Assembly: GCF_019904155.1 (NCBI RefSeq)
Contig: NZ_JAHCMB010000148.1
Span: 260-64,259, forward strand
DNA length: 64,000 bases
Reading direction: 5' to 3'
From: Paenibacillus sinensis
Lineage (GTDB): Bacteria; Bacillota; Bacilli; Paenibacillales; Paenibacillaceae
The stretch's first letter is position 1. Each line of letters begins with the position of its first letter. Under the pieces are notes generated by a model. The model ran no database searches. It was not told the origin of the DNA and saw only the letters and a list, made by a program, of their open reading frames with translations. This document shows, piece by piece, positions 46,704 through 56,381 of this stretch. A program made the translations under genes and the position numbers.

Positions 46704-47210
46704 TCAGGTCGCCGTATTGCGGTCCAGACGTTCATATACGACGAAACGGTAGCCATACCGATTCTTCTCATCCCGGATTCCCGGTTCGCTTGAAACCTCA
46801 GTCCACTGGCTCCAGTCAATCTCCGGAAAAAAGGTATCCCCGTCGAACGACTCTTCGATCAGCGTGACGATCAGCCGGTTGGCAACAGGCAGCGTTATCT
46901 TGTAAATCTCCGCTCCCCCGATCACCATCAGTTCTGTCTCGTCACCCGCCGCCTGAAGAGCCTCTTCAAGACTGTGAACAACCTTCGCTCCCTCGGCGCT
47001 GAAGCTTGCGTCTCGCGTCAGGACAATGCTTGTTCTGCCCGGCAGCGGCTTTCCTCCAAGAGAGTCCCAGGTTTTGCGGCCCATCAGCATCGTCCTGCCC
47101 ATCGTCCGCTCCTTGAAAAAGGCAAAATCACGAGGCAAATGCCAGGGCATGGTGCCCCCTTTGCCAATGACGCCATCCAGCCCCATAGCCCAAATCAGAC
47201 TGATCTCCAC
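46704..47210 (-). CDS. folA: dihydrofolate reductase
   Basis: A 168-residue enzyme reducing dihydrofolate with NADPH. It has the family's ISLIWAMGLDGVIGKGGTMPWHLPRD start region with the catalytic acidic residue in the LPRD segment, MGRKTWDSLGGKPLPGR, and MVIGGAEIY. GTG 47210 is preferred, since the protein begins right at the first strand; AAGGAG lies 12 bases upstream, slightly far. A TTG start 12 codons earlier is possible. It follows thyA on the same strand (51-base gap), the usual thyA-folA pairing for thymidylate synthesis. Confidence 0.95.
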   Translation of the reverse strand: MEISLIWAMGLDGVIGKGGTMPWHLPRDFAFFKERTMGRTMLMGRKTWDSLGGKPLPGRTSIVLTRDASFSAEGAKVVHSLEEALQAAGDETELMVIGGAEIYKITLPVANRLIVTLIEESFDGDTFFPEIDWSQWTEVSSEPGIRDEKNRYGYRFVVYERLDRNTAT

Positions 47211-47261
47211 CGCTGTATTCCGCTCCTTTCGGCCATTTCTGTTCAAGCGCGCCTCCCGGTT

Positions 47262-48056
47262 CTAAACCGATACAGGCGCCTTAATGCCCGGATGGTACCG
47301 GTAATCCACAAATTCGAAGTCATCGTACGTGTAATCGAAAATGCTGTCCGGCTTGCGGCGGATAACCAGCTTCGGCAGCTCGTAAGGCTCACGGGCCAGC
47401 TGGGTCGCCACCTGCTCCAGATGATTGGTGTATATGTGCACATCGCCGCCAGACCAAATAAATTCACCCGGTGCAAGTCCCGTCTGATGGGCGACCATAT
47501 GGGTCAGCAGCGCATAACTGGCAATATTGAACGGAAGACCGAGGAACGTGTCCACCGATCGCATGGTCAGCATGCAGCTCAGCTTGCCGTCCGCCACATA
47601 GAATTGAAAGACGAAATGGCAGGGAGGCAGCTTCATCTGATCAATCTCCCCGACATTCCAGGCGCTGACGATATGTCGGCGGGAATCCGGGCTAGTGCGG
47701 ATCGCTTCGATGACCTGTGAAATCTGGTCGATATGCCGTCCGTCAGCGCTCTCCCATGCCCTCCACTGCGAGCCGTACACCGGCCCGAGATTTCCATTCT
47801 CGTCCGCCCATTCGTCCCAGATGGTGACGCCGTTCTCCTTCAAGTAGGAGATGTTCGTCTCACCCTTTAGGAACCACAGCAGTTCATGTATTACCGACTT
47901 CAAATGAATCCGCTTGGTCGTGAGCAGCGGAAACCCTTCCGAGAGATCAAAATGCAGCTGGCGGCCGAATACGGATATCGTACCCGTTCCCGTACGGTCG
48001 CTCTTGCGCGTGCCGTGATCCAGAATGTCCTGCAACAAATCGAGATATTTACGCAA
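47262..48056 (-). CDS. thyA: thymidylate synthase ThyA
   Basis: A 264-residue enzyme methylating dUMP with methylene-tetrahydrofolate. The motifs are [14 protein letters not shown], the catalytic Cys in [19 protein letters not shown]-type [24 protein letters not shown], and [12 protein letters not shown] 48056 gives exactly the usual 264 residues starting [13 protein letters not shown] lies 12-13 bases upstream. A 17-codon extension is open but not supported. FolA downstream recycles the dihydrofolate made here. Confidence 0.95.
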   Translation of the reverse strand: MRKYLDLLQDILDHGTRKSDRTGTGTISVFGRQLHFDLSEGFPLLTTKRIHLKSVIHELLWFLKGETNISYLKENGVTIWDEWADENGNLGPVYGSQWRAWESADGRHIDQISQVIEAIRTSPDSRRHIVSAWNVGEIDQMKLPPCHFVFQFYVADGKLSCMLTMRSVDTFLGLPFNIASYALLTHMVAHQTGLAPGEFIWSGGDVHIYTNHLEQVATQLAREPYELPKLVIRRKPDSIFDYTYDDFEFVDYRYHPGIKAPVSV

Positions 48057-48239
48057 GCTTCCAACGCTCCTCCATACATAATCTCTTTCCAGTGTACCAT
48101 GACTCACGCTACATGTAACATACCAAACTCTAGAAAAGGGAGGAAAACGTGATGAGAGTCATAGAAAGCACAGATCCTCAGAATATCGAGAGTGACCGGG
48201 CAATTGAGTACCATAGATCATAATTTCAGTTATTGTTGG

Positions 48240-48278
48240 AAAAAAGGAGCGAAAACGCGTCGCGTCTTCGCTCCTTCT
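48240..48278 (-). terminator. terminator of the pdh operon
   Basis: On the minus strand AAGGAGCGAAGACGC pairs with GCGTTTTCGCTCCTT and is followed by a T-run, just after the pdhD stop. Confidence 0.88.
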
Positions 48279-48315
48279 GTGTAAACCCGGTGTAATGCGG
48301 GACTCTTGACGTATA

Positions 48316-49731
48316 TTAGCGAGTCAGTACGTGGATCGGATGCCCTTCAACCAGCTCGGCTGCTTCCATGACCACTTCGCCGAGAGTCGGATGCGCATGG
48401 ATGGTCAGGGAGATGTCTTCAAGCGTTGCGCCCATCTCAATAGCCAGACCAAGCTCGGCGATCAGGTTCGAAGCTTCGATGCCGACGATTTGTGCGCCCA
48501 GCACCAGATTGTTCTCTTCGTTCGCCACAATCTTGATGAAGCCGTCTGCATTGTTCAAGGACAGTGCGCGGCCGTTGCCAGCGAACGGGAATTTGCCAGC
48601 CTTCACCTTGTAGCCCTTATCCTTCGCTTCCTTCTCCGTCAGACCGACACTGGAGCATTCCGGATCGGTGAACACAACGGCCGGGATGACCTTGTAATCC
48701 ACGACGGATTTATGTCCTGCGATCGCTTCTGCGGCGATTTTGCCTTCGTAAGAAGCTTTATGAGCCAGTGCCAGACCCGGTACAATGTCGCCGATAGCGA
48801 AGATGTGCGGGATGTTGGTGCGTCCCTGATGATCGACCTTGATCAGGCCGCGCTCATCCAGCTCGACGCCGATCAGATCGAGACCCAGCTCGCCGTCAGT
48901 GTTCGGACGGCGTCCGACCGTCACGAGCAGATAGTCAGCCGTAACTTCCTTGGACTCGCCGTTGACGGAGTACTTAACCGTTACATCCTTGTCAGTCTGC
49001 TCGGCGCTTTCTGCCTTGGCATTCGTTACGATTTCAATGCCGGTCTTCGCCATGCTCTTGGCAACGAGACGGGTCATATCCTTGTCGAAGCCTGGGAGCA
49101 CGGTATCCATGCCCTCGATGATTGTCACCTTTGTGCCGAATTTCGAGTACATTTGGCCAAGCTCGGCGCCAATGTAGCCGCCGCCGATAACGATCAGGCT
49201 CTTCGGAATTTCCGGCAGCTCCAGCGCTTCCGTGGAGGACAGGATACGTCCGCCGAACGGGAATGGCTTGAGCTCAATCGGACGGGAGCCCGTCGCGATA
49301 ATGCAGTTCTTGAAGCGATAGCGCGGCGACTCGTGATCGTTGAACACACGGGCCTCCGTCGTGCTGATGAACATGCATTCACCGTTGAAGACTTCTACCT
49401 TGTTGCCTTTCAGCAGTCCGGCTACTCCGCCGGTGAGCTTCTTCACGACGCCGGCTTTGAATTCCTGCGTCTTCGCGAAGTCAACCTTCACGTTCTCGGC
49501 GCTGATGCCGAATGCCTCGCCGTGCTTGGCGGACTCATATTGATGAGCCGCCGAGATCAGCGCTTTGGAAGGGATACAGCCGCGGTTCAAGCACACGCCG
49601 CCAACCTCGGACTTGTCGACGATGAGAACCTTCTGGCCCAGCTGTGCGGCGCGGATGGCCGCCACATATCCGCCGGGACCGGCACCAATTACCAATGTAT
49701 CAATATCGAGTGAAGCGTCTCCCACTACCAT
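48316..49731 (-). CDS. pdhD: dihydrolipoyl dehydrogenase (E3)
   Basis: A 471-residue flavoprotein reoxidising dihydrolipoamide with NAD+. The FAD fold is VIGAGPGGYVAAIRAAQLG; the redox disulphide is GGVCLNRGCIPSK; the NAD fold is VIGGGYIGAELGQMYSKFG. The C-terminal active-site base is in HAHPTLGEVVMEAA. GGAGG in the end of pdhC serves as ribosome site; the gap is three bases. It is the last gene of the four-gene pyruvate dehydrogenase operon. Confidence 0.97.
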   Translation of the reverse strand: MVVGDASLDIDTLVIGAGPGGYVAAIRAAQLGQKVLIVDKSEVGGVCLNRGCIPSKALISAAHQYESAKHGEAFGISAENVKVDFAKTQEFKAGVVKKLTGGVAGLLKGNKVEVFNGECMFISTTEARVFNDHESPRYRFKNCIIATGSRPIELKPFPFGGRILSSTEALELPEIPKSLIVIGGGYIGAELGQMYSKFGTKVTIIEGMDTVLPGFDKDMTRLVAKSMAKTGIEIVTNAKAESAEQTDKDVTVKYSVNGESKEVTADYLLVTVGRRPNTDGELGLDLIGVELDERGLIKVDHQGRTNIPHIFAIGDIVPGLALAHKASYEGKIAAEAIAGHKSVVDYKVIPAVVFTDPECSSVGLTEKEAKDKGYKVKAGKFPFAGNGRALSLNNADGFIKIVANEENNLVLGAQIVGIEASNLIAELGLAIEMGATLEDISLTIHAHPTLGEVVMEAAELVEGHPIHVLTR

Positions 49732-49734
49732 ATG

Positions 49735-51060
49735 TTACACCTCCATAACCAGCAGCTCGGGATTGGCGAGCAGCGATTTAATGTAGTTCATAAAGTTCTG
49801 TGCGGTTGCGCCGTCGATGAGACGATGGTCGAAGCTCAAGGACAGAGCCATAACCGGAGCGGCGACGATTTCGCCGTTCTTCACAACCGGCTTCTCGCTG
49901 ATGCGGCCAGTTCCAAGGATGGCCACTTCCGGATAGTTGATGATCGGAGTGAAGAACATGCCGCCGGCAGAGCCGATGTTCGTGATGGAGATCGTGCTGC
50001 CCTTCATTTCGTTCGGGCTCAGCTTGCCTTCGCGGCCGCGGGCGGCCAGGTCGCTGATAGCCGAAGCGATCATCCAGATGCTCTTGCGGTCGGCATCCTT
50101 GATTACCGGAACGATCAGACCGTTATCCGTGTCTGTAGCGATACCGATGTTGTAGTATTTCTTGTACACGATTTCGTTCGCTTCTTCGTCGATGGTTGCA
50201 TTCAGCGCCGGGAACTGGCGCGAAGCCGCAACGAGAGCCTTGACGATGAACGGAAGGTAAGTCACCTTCACACCCTTCTTCTCGGCAACAGGCTTCATGC
50301 GGGTACGGAAAGCTACGAGCTCGGTTACGTCCACTTCGTCCATAATCGTAACATGAGGAGCGGTGTATGCCGATTTGACCATCGCATTGGCGATCGCCTT
50401 GCGGATGCCCTTGAACGGCACGCGTTCTTCTTCCAGGCTGACGTTGCCGGATGCCGCAGCTGCAGGAGCAGCAGCTTTCTCGGCTGGAGCACTTTCGGCT
50501 GCCGCAGCAGCGGATGCCGGAGCCGCGCTCTGTCCGCCGTTCAGGAAGGCTTCCACGTCTTCGCGGGTAATCTTGCCGCCCTTGCCGGTTCCGTTCACCT
50601 TGCCGATGTCCACGCTGTTGTCGCGGGCGAACTTGCGGACGCTCGGCGTAGCCAGTACATCGCGGTCCGGAGCCGGTACCGCTTCTGCACCGCCGGCTTT
50701 GGCGTCAGACGGGCTGGATTCTGCAGGAGAGGATGCTGTATCAGCGCTTCCTTTGGCCGAATCGGCTTCCTGGGTGGCCTGTTCTTCCTCATGGCCGCCT
50801 TCCTGCTCCGGAATATCGCCTTCCGCGTCGATAACAGCCACAGTCTGGCCTACGCGGAATACATCTCCATCCTTCGCAAGCACTTCAAGAACGGTACCGT
50901 TAACGGGACAAGGAACTTCAACAACTGCCTTGTCGTTTTGCACTTCCATGATGATATCTTCGTCGGTTACTTTGTCCCCGGCCTTAATATGCATTTTGAT
51001 AATTTCGCCTTCATGCAGACCTTCGCCAAGTTCGGGGAACGGGTAATTAAATTTAGCCAC
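49735..51060 (-). CDS. pdhC: pyruvate dehydrogenase E2, dihydrolipoamide acetyltransferase
   Basis: A 441-residue core subunit. One lipoyl domain (1-80, lipoylated Lys in VQNDKAVVEV) is followed by an Ala/Glu/Ser-rich linker, the peripheral-subunit-binding domain (about 130-170, TPSVRKFARDNSVDIGKVNGTG), a second Ala/Pro linker and the catalytic domain with SFDHRLIDGA near the C terminus. It forms the 60-mer core that binds E1 and E3. It lies 34 bases after pdhB. Confidence 0.97.
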   Translation of the reverse strand: MAKFNYPFPELGEGLHEGEIIKMHIKAGDKVTDEDIIMEVQNDKAVVEVPCPVNGTVLEVLAKDGDVFRVGQTVAVIDAEGDIPEQEGGHEEEQATQEADSAKGSADTASSPAESSPSDAKAGGAEAVPAPDRDVLATPSVRKFARDNSVDIGKVNGTGKGGKITREDVEAFLNGGQSAAPASAAAAAESAPAEKAAAPAAAASGNVSLEEERVPFKGIRKAIANAMVKSAYTAPHVTIMDEVDVTELVAFRTRMKPVAEKKGVKVTYLPFIVKALVAASRQFPALNATIDEEANEIVYKKYYNIGIATDTDNGLIVPVIKDADRKSIWMIASAISDLAARGREGKLSPNEMKGSTISITNIGSAGGMFFTPIINYPEVAILGTGRISEKPVVKNGEIVAAPVMALSLSFDHRLIDGATAQNFMNYIKSLLANPELLVMEV

Positions 51061-51094
51061 GTTCGATTACCTCCCTATATAAGTTTGAGTACGA

Positions 51095-52072
51095 TTAGAA
51101 TTCCAGTACTTTCTTGACGCCGGCAATAATGCGCGACGGGTTCGGCAGCCAGGTATCTTCGATCTGGGCATACGGATATACAGTGTCAGGACCGGTTATG
51201 CGGAGAACAGGAGCTTCCAGATGCAGCAGCGCTTTTTCATTGACCTGAGCAATTACTTCTGCGGCTACGCCGGCGCTCTTCTGGGCTTCCTGAACGACGA
51301 TTACGCGGTTCGTCTTCTTGACAGATTCGACAATTGTATCGATATCGATCGGGCTGACGGTGCGCAGGTCAATAATCTCGGCCTTGATTCCGCTCTTCTC
51401 GAGCTCATCTGCAGCCTTGGTGGCGGTATGTACCATCAGGCCGTAGGCGATAATTGTAACATCGGAGCCTTCGCGCACAACGTTGGCTTTGCCGATCTCA
51501 ACCGTATAATCTTCTTCCGGAACTTCCGCACGGAACGCATGATAGAGGTTCAGGTGTTCCATGAAGAATACCGGGTCATTGTCGCGGATCGCGGCAATCA
51601 GCAAGCCTTTTGCATCGTAAGGGTTGGACGGAATAACAACCTTGATGCCAGGGCTCTGTGCGATCAGGCCTTCCAGGGAGTCAGTGTGCAGCTCCGCCGC
51701 TTTAACCCCGCCGCCGAAAGGCGTACGGAATACGACCGGCGCATTGTACTTGCCGCCTGTGCGGTAGCGCAGACGAGCGGCTTGAACGACGATTTGGTCC
51801 AGCGCTTCAAAGATGAAGCCGACGAACTGAATTTCGGCGATCGGCCGGAAGCCCTGTACGCCCAGTCCGACAGCAAGGCCGCCGATTGCGGACTCAGCCA
51901 GCGGTGTATCAAATACGCGGTCTTCGCCGAATTCTTTCTGAAGTCCTTCCGTTGCGCGAAACACGCCGCCGACATGGCCTACGTCTTCGCCGAAGATCAG
52001 GACATTCGGGTCGCGCTTTAATTCGACGCGCATTGCGTCGCGAATCGCTTCTTTCATATTCATTTGTGCCAT
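51095..52072 (-). CDS. pdhB: pyruvate dehydrogenase E1 component, beta subunit
   Basis: A 325-residue subunit pairing with PdhA to decarboxylate pyruvate on thiamine diphosphate. [18 protein letters not shown] holds the conserved Glu that activates the cofactor; the C-terminal transketolase domain ([12 protein letters not shown]) is complete. ATG 52072 is chosen since AAGGAGGA precedes it; eight extra codons upstream include that site. Second gene of the operon. Confidence 0.96.
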   Translation of the reverse strand: MAQMNMKEAIRDAMRVELKRDPNVLIFGEDVGHVGGVFRATEGLQKEFGEDRVFDTPLAESAIGGLAVGLGVQGFRPIAEIQFVGFIFEALDQIVVQAARLRYRTGGKYNAPVVFRTPFGGGVKAAELHTDSLEGLIAQSPGIKVVIPSNPYDAKGLLIAAIRDNDPVFFMEHLNLYHAFRAEVPEEDYTVEIGKANVVREGSDVTIIAYGLMVHTATKAADELEKSGIKAEIIDLRTVSPIDIDTIVESVKKTNRVIVVQEAQKSAGVAAEVIAQVNEKALLHLEAPVLRITGPDTVYPYAQIEDTWLPNPSRIIAGVKKVLEF

Positions 52073-52101
52073 AGCCTTCAGTTCCTCCTTATTCAAAATC
52101 C

Positions 52102-53169
52102 TTATTCAAAATCGGCTTTTTGTTCTTCAAGATACTTCGGCGTCTTCTCGAACATGCTGTCGATCAGGCCGGGAACGGTCATTTTTTCGGTTTTTTCCGC
52201 GATCTTGATCTCTTCGTTCACCTTGGCCTTCGCTTCGTCCTTCACGCGCTGGGTATCTTCGTCGCTCCAGAGACCCTTGGATTCCAGATACTTCACGACG
52301 CGCGCGATCGGGTCCTTCTCGTTCCATTCTCCCTCTTCTTCCTTCGTACGGTACTTGGAAGCGTCGTCGGACAGGGAGTGTGGACGGAAACGGTACGTTA
52401 CAGCCTCGATCAGCGTCGGGCCTTCTCCATTGCGTGCGCGCTCTGCGGCTTCACGAACTGCCTGGATGACTGCGAAGATGTCCATCCCGTCAACCTTCAC
52501 GCCGGTAATGCCTGCTGCAACCGCTTTGTGGGCGATCGATTTGGCAGCCGTCTGCTTCGCGAAAGGTGTTGTGATGGCGTAGCCGTTATTCTGAACAAAG
52601 AAGATAACCGGCAGTTTGAAGCGTCCTGCATAGTTCAAACCTTCGTAGAAATCGCCTTCGGAGGAACCGCCGTCACCGGTGTAGGTAATGGCGACATTCT
52701 TCTGATTCTTCAATTTAAAGCCCATTGCGATGCCCGTGGCATGCAGGATCTGGGCTCCGATAATAATTTGCGGAGGCAATACGCTGACATCCTCAGGAAT
52801 TTCACCGCCGTGCTGATGGCCGCGGGAATAGAGGAATGCCTGGTGAAGCGGAAGTCCGTGCCATACGAGCTGCGGAATATCGCGGTAGCCCGGGCAGACG
52901 AAATCTTCCTTCTCAAGAGCGAACTCGCTGCCGACCATCGTCGCTTCCTGTCCGGATGTCGGAGCATAGAAGCCAAGGCGGCCCTGGCGACCCAAGTTAA
53001 CGGCGCGGTCATCCCAGGTGCGGGTGAAAATCATGCGGTAGGCAATTTCTTTCAATTGATCGTCGGTAAGAGCAGGCATCTTATCTTTGTTGATCACTTC
53101 TCCAGCCGGGGAAAGGACCGAAAGAGCCTCTACATCCTCCGTATAAACTTCGTAAGGAACTTTACTCAT
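52102..53169 (-). CDS. pdhA: pyruvate dehydrogenase E1 component, alpha subunit
   Basis: A 355-residue subunit. The thiamine-diphosphate motif runs from [16 protein letters not shown] to FVQNNGYAI, and the phosphorylation-loop-like region [15 protein letters not shown] follows. ATG 53169 follows GAGGTGAAG; a GTG three codons upstream is less likely. First gene of pdhABCD, behind a strong sigma-A promoter at about 53235-53264. The enzyme complex links glycolysis to acetyl-CoA. Confidence 0.96.
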   Translation of the reverse strand: MSKVPYEVYTEDVEALSVLSPAGEVINKDKMPALTDDQLKEIAYRMIFTRTWDDRAVNLGRQGRLGFYAPTSGQEATMVGSEFALEKEDFVCPGYRDIPQLVWHGLPLHQAFLYSRGHQHGGEIPEDVSVLPPQIIIGAQILHATGIAMGFKLKNQKNVAITYTGDGGSSEGDFYEGLNYAGRFKLPVIFFVQNNGYAITTPFAKQTAAKSIAHKAVAAGITGVKVDGMDIFAVIQAVREAAERARNGEGPTLIEAVTYRFRPHSLSDDASKYRTKEEEGEWNEKDPIARVVKYLESKGLWSDEDTQRVKDEAKAKVNEEIKIAEKTEKMTVPGLIDSMFEKTPKYLEEQKADFE

Positions 53170-53234
53170 TATCTTCACCTCAGCAAAAAAATTTGAATAA
53201 CAATTTGAATATTGGCTGCCTCTGTTATAGAATT

Positions 53235-53264
53235 ATTATACACCTGTTTCTTGTATTTCGTCAA
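53235..53264 (-). promoter_or_regulatory. sigma-A promoter of the pdh operon
   Basis: TTGACG (53264-53259), 18 bases, TATAAT (53240-53235) on the minus strand, about 65 bases before pdhA. Confidence 0.7.
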
Positions 53265-53436
53265 AGGAATACGCATAAAATTTAACACTGCGTATACTTT
53301 GTATGTATAACAGGATAATATTTTTCATATAACAGATTTGATCATTTTCAAGAAGTAAATGATTTTTGCCACAAAATCCATTTTAACGCAACACGTAACT
53401 CAATGCAAAATCCGACAGGAAAGGTGTCGATCTGCC

Positions 53437-54168
53437 ATGGATGAATCTGTTTTTCTGAAACGAACAATTGTCAAGCATACCCTCTGGAGCGAGCAGCTGC
53501 AGGAGAACCGCAAGCTTCGCGTCTACCTTCCGCCCGGTTATAATGAGCTCCTCAGCTATCCGGCCGTGTACTGTCAGGATGGCGAAGAGTTCTTCAATTT
53601 CGGACGGATCGCAACGATTGCCGGCAGACTCATTCTCGAGGAAGGCGCCGAGCCTTTCATTATAGTAGGAGTCGAAGTCAACGTAGCCGTCCGGACACAG
53701 GAATACGCGCCTTTCGGCAGCCGGTTCGATGCCTACCTGAATTGCTTCGCCGAAGAGATTATCCCCTATATCGAAGAGAATTATCCGGTGCGTCAGACTC
53801 CTTCGGAACGAATAGTGGCCGGCGACTCGCTCGGAGGAAGCGTCTCTTTGCACATGGCGCTGCGCTATCCCGATCTGTTCCACCGGGTTCTCAGCCTGTC
53901 GGGAGCCTTCTACCCGCTGAGTCTGGAATGGATCGAGGATGAAACCGATCTGTCCTGGCTCGATATCAACATGGTCGTCGGTCTTCAGGAGAGAGACTAT
54001 CAGACCGATACTGGCGTATATGATTTTGTCCAACTGAACCGCGACGCGAAGAAGCTGCTGGAGGAACGCGGCGCCAAGGTGGTTTACCGGGAGAAGGACG
54101 GACGCCACCTGTGGGGCTTCTGGCAGAAAGAGCTTCCGGAATCGCTCCTCTATTTTTTAAACAGTTGA
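53437..54168 (+). CDS. alpha/beta-hydrolase, putative esterase (esterase D/enterochelin-esterase fold)
   Basis: A 243-residue alpha/beta hydrolase. RKLRVYLPPGYNE and the oxyanion-side QDGEEFF are typical of the putative-esterase family; the nucleophile elbow is AGDSLGGS; a late DGRHLWGFW provides the catalytic His. There is no signal peptide. ATG 53437 follows AGGAAAGGTG; a 26-codon extension lacks a site. It is monocistronic and divergent from pdhA. The substrate is unknown. Confidence 0.9.
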   Translation: MDESVFLKRTIVKHTLWSEQLQENRKLRVYLPPGYNELLSYPAVYCQDGEEFFNFGRIATIAGRLILEEGAEPFIIVGVEVNVAVRTQEYAPFGSRFDAYLNCFAEEIIPYIEENYPVRQTPSERIVAGDSLGGSVSLHMALRYPDLFHRVLSLSGAFYPLSLEWIEDETDLSWLDINMVVGLQERDYQTDTGVYDFVQLNRDAKKLLEERGAKVVYREKDGRHLWGFWQKELPESLLYFLNS

Positions 54169-54242
54169 ACAGGGCTTGATAGCCTAAAATCGTGAACAAA
54201 CTCTTACAAATTGCAGGAAACAGGCACCATGATTACGCTTTC

Positions 54243-54280
54243 AAAAGAGGACGCGGAAGAGAACCGCGTTCTCTTCTTTG
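54243..54280. terminator. bidirectional terminator
   Basis: AAGAGGACGCGG pairs with CCGCGTTCTCTT around a 7-base loop, between the convergent esterase and phosphatase genes. Confidence 0.78.
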
Positions 54281-54315
54281 ATTTCATTGCCGATCCCCAA
54301 GCTTAAGCTTCATTA

Positions 54316-54777
54316 TCAGATCTCCGACTTTAGCTTGTCCATCAGAACCGAACAGCCTGCGTCGACCAGACGGTAGACCTCATCGAAGTTGCCTGTAAAA
54401 TAGGGGTCGGGCACTTCCTTCAACTCTTCGTCCGGCAGAAGATCCATAAAGAACATGATCCGGGCCTTCTCGCTACCCGGCAGCTTGCGGACATTGACGC
54501 CGTTGGATTGATCCATGCAGATCAAATAATCGAAGGCGCCGAAGTCCTCCGGGACGACTCTGCGAGCAGCCATGCCTTCATAACTGATTCCGAACGAATC
54601 CAGTACGGTTCTCGTTCCTTTATGCGGCGGCTTTCCGATATGCCAGTCTCCCGTACCGGCCGAATCGACCGAGATTTGATGCTCCAGGCCGGCTTCCTTC
54701 ACTTTATGACGGAGAACCGCCTCGGCCATCGGTGAACGGCAGATGTTGCCCAGACAGACAAACAGCACTTTCAGCAT
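54316..54777 (-). CDS. low-molecular-weight protein-tyrosine phosphatase
   Basis: A 153-residue phosphatase. The P-loop VCLGNICRSPMAEAV near residue 7 has nucleophile Cys and Arg; the general-acid Asp lies in DPYFTGNFDEVY. Complete in length and motifs. GGAGG precedes ATG. LMW-PTPs dephosphorylate tyrosine or arginine residues of proteins; the substrate here is unknown. No tyrosine kinase gene is adjacent. It is divergent from thiN. Confidence 0.94.
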   Translation of the reverse strand: MLKVLFVCLGNICRSPMAEAVLRHKVKEAGLEHQISVDSAGTGDWHIGKPPHKGTRTVLDSFGISYEGMAARRVVPEDFGAFDYLICMDQSNGVNVRKLPGSEKARIMFFMDLLPDEELKEVPDPYFTGNFDEVYRLVDAGCSVLMDKLKSEI

Positions 54778-54939
54778 TCATGTTCCTCCAGGTATATATA
54801 TGTAGAGTTATCGCAGCACCCAGCGGAACTTCGTCCGTGCTGTCTGCGTGTACCCTCTTCCATTTTAGCCTTGACGCCATCAATTGTACAACTCCCTGAT
54901 CTGCTTTATACTGGATCAAGTAGCGGAAGGAGGATTGCA

Positions 54940-55581
54940 ATGCCGGTACACAGAGCCGTCATTTTTGCCGGGGGAGTTCTGTCAGACCAGTTCCTGAACG
55001 AACTTGCACCGGATGATTATATTATCGGCGCCGACCGCGGAGCGCTGTTTCTGGTGAAGAACGGGATCATTCCGGACCTAGCCGTCGGGGATTTCGATTC
55101 CATTACAGCGGAGGACTTCAAGCTGATTCAGGACAAATGCGAAAGAGTGATCTCCTGCGACGCTGTGGACAAGGATTTGACAGATAGCGAGCTTGCGCTG
55201 GATCTCGCCCTGGAGGAGCAGCCTGAAGAAATTCTGCTGCTGGGCGTCACCGGTACCCGTATCGATCAGACGCTGGCCTGCATACAGATGATGACGCGCC
55301 CCCTTCAACGCCAGATCCGCTGCGCAGCCATGGATCTTCACAATTACATCACGCTGACGGGAACGCAGGCGCTGGTGCAGGATCGGGGTTATGAATATGT
55401 ATCGCTGCTTCCGATTACACCCGAGGTGACCGGAATTACGCTGCAGGGCTTTCAATACCCCCTTCAGGGAGCGACACTGAAGCTCGGTATGTCACTGGCC
55501 GTCAGCAACCGCCTGATTGCTCCGACCGGCACGGTAACCATTGAGAGCGGCCTGCTGCTTATCATACAGAGCAGGGATTAG
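54940..55581 (+). CDS. thiN: thiamine pyrophosphokinase
   Basis: A 213-residue enzyme converting thiamine to thiamine diphosphate with ATP. The motifs are GADRGALFLVKNGIIPDLAVGDFDSI and the later GTRIDQTLACIQ segment; the C-terminal beta-sandwich binds thiamine. ATG 54940 follows GAAGGAGG; a 23-codon extension is open but unsupported. It supplies the cofactor used by PdhA/PdhB encoded nearby. It ends at a strong terminator. Confidence 0.93.
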   Translation: MPVHRAVIFAGGVLSDQFLNELAPDDYIIGADRGALFLVKNGIIPDLAVGDFDSITAEDFKLIQDKCERVISCDAVDKDLTDSELALDLALEEQPEEILLLGVTGTRIDQTLACIQMMTRPLQRQIRCAAMDLHNYITLTGTQALVQDRGYEYVSLLPITPEVTGITLQGFQYPLQGATLKLGMSLAVSNRLIAPTGTVTIESGLLLIIQSRD

Positions 55582-55629
55582 ACTGACAGAATCCATACAG
55601 CTTTGTAACCAATTCGCCAGATTTGAATC

Positions 55630-55670
55630 AAGACGAGAAACCCTTATACACCAAGGGTTTTTCGTCTTTT
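55630..55670 (+). terminator. terminator of thiN
   Basis: AGACGAGAAACCCTT pairs with AAGGGTTTTTCGTCT, then TTTTTT. Confidence 0.9.
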
Positions 55671-55858
55671 TTTATGTGAAGGGCGATGTAAAGATTAATT
55701 TTTTGTAACTTTTAATCGAAATTTAATAAATCGCTTACAGTCCTTGCGCCCCATAGGTTTCAGCCCTCCGATCCAAAATTTAGGGAACCTCCGGCCTGTT
55801 ATACTACAATCAAGCCAAGCAGATAGACTTGGACAAACATCTTTGGAGGTACTACAAC

Positions 55859-56362
55859 ATGAAAAAAACAACATTGATCCAAAAAGCGATTGTCGTAGGC
55901 GTCTGCACAGCTATTGGTTTCGGAGGAGTAATGGCCGGCGGCTTGGCGACACCGACTGCACAGGCCGCTTCTGCTTCAACCAGCGCTTCCGGTATTATTT
56001 CATTGGGCAAAAAATTCATGGGCACACCTTATAAATTCGGAGCCTCGACCTCTACAACCCGTTACTTCGACTGCTCTTCCTTTACTAAATATATTTTCAA
56101 TAAATACGGTGTGGATCTTCCCCGCACTTCGGTAGCTCAATCCAAGGTTGGACAGGCCGTATCGAAATCGAATCTGCGTGCAGGCGATCTGGTCTTCTTC
56201 TCCAGCGGCGCCCGCGCCAACGGCAGTAATGTCACCCATGTGGCAGTATACATCGGCGGAGGTAAAATTCTTCACACGTACGGTTCTCCGGGGGTAACGA
56301 TCTCCGACCTGAACGCCGGCAACTGGAAGAGAACTTATCTGAAAGCCCGCCGAGTTCTGTAA
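55859..56362 (+). CDS. secreted NlpC/P60 peptidoglycan endopeptidase
   Basis: A 167-residue exported hydrolase. A signal peptide (MKKTTLIQKAIVVGVC...ATPTAQA) is followed by a single NlpC/P60 domain: catalytic Cys in YFDCSSFTKYIF, His in VTHVAVYIGGG and a third polar residue in ILHTYG. No LysM or SH3 binding module is present, so it is a minimal single-domain form. It should cut gamma-D-Glu/meso-DAP links in the wall. TTTGGAGG precedes ATG. The 190-base upstream region after the thiN terminator is A/T-rich and holds its promoter, which I could not define exactly. Confidence 0.93.
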   Translation: MKKTTLIQKAIVVGVCTAIGFGGVMAGGLATPTAQAASASTSASGIISLGKKFMGTPYKFGASTSTTRYFDCSSFTKYIFNKYGVDLPRTSVAQSKVGQAVSKSNLRAGDLVFFSSGARANGSNVTHVAVYIGGGKILHTYGSPGVTISDLNAGNWKRTYLKARRVL

Positions 56363-56381
56363 ACCGGGCAGATTACGGGAA

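Noticed and set aside
48331..51117. Long plus-strand frames opposite pdhD and pdhC
   Set aside because: Antisense shadows of conserved PDH genes, unlike any protein family.
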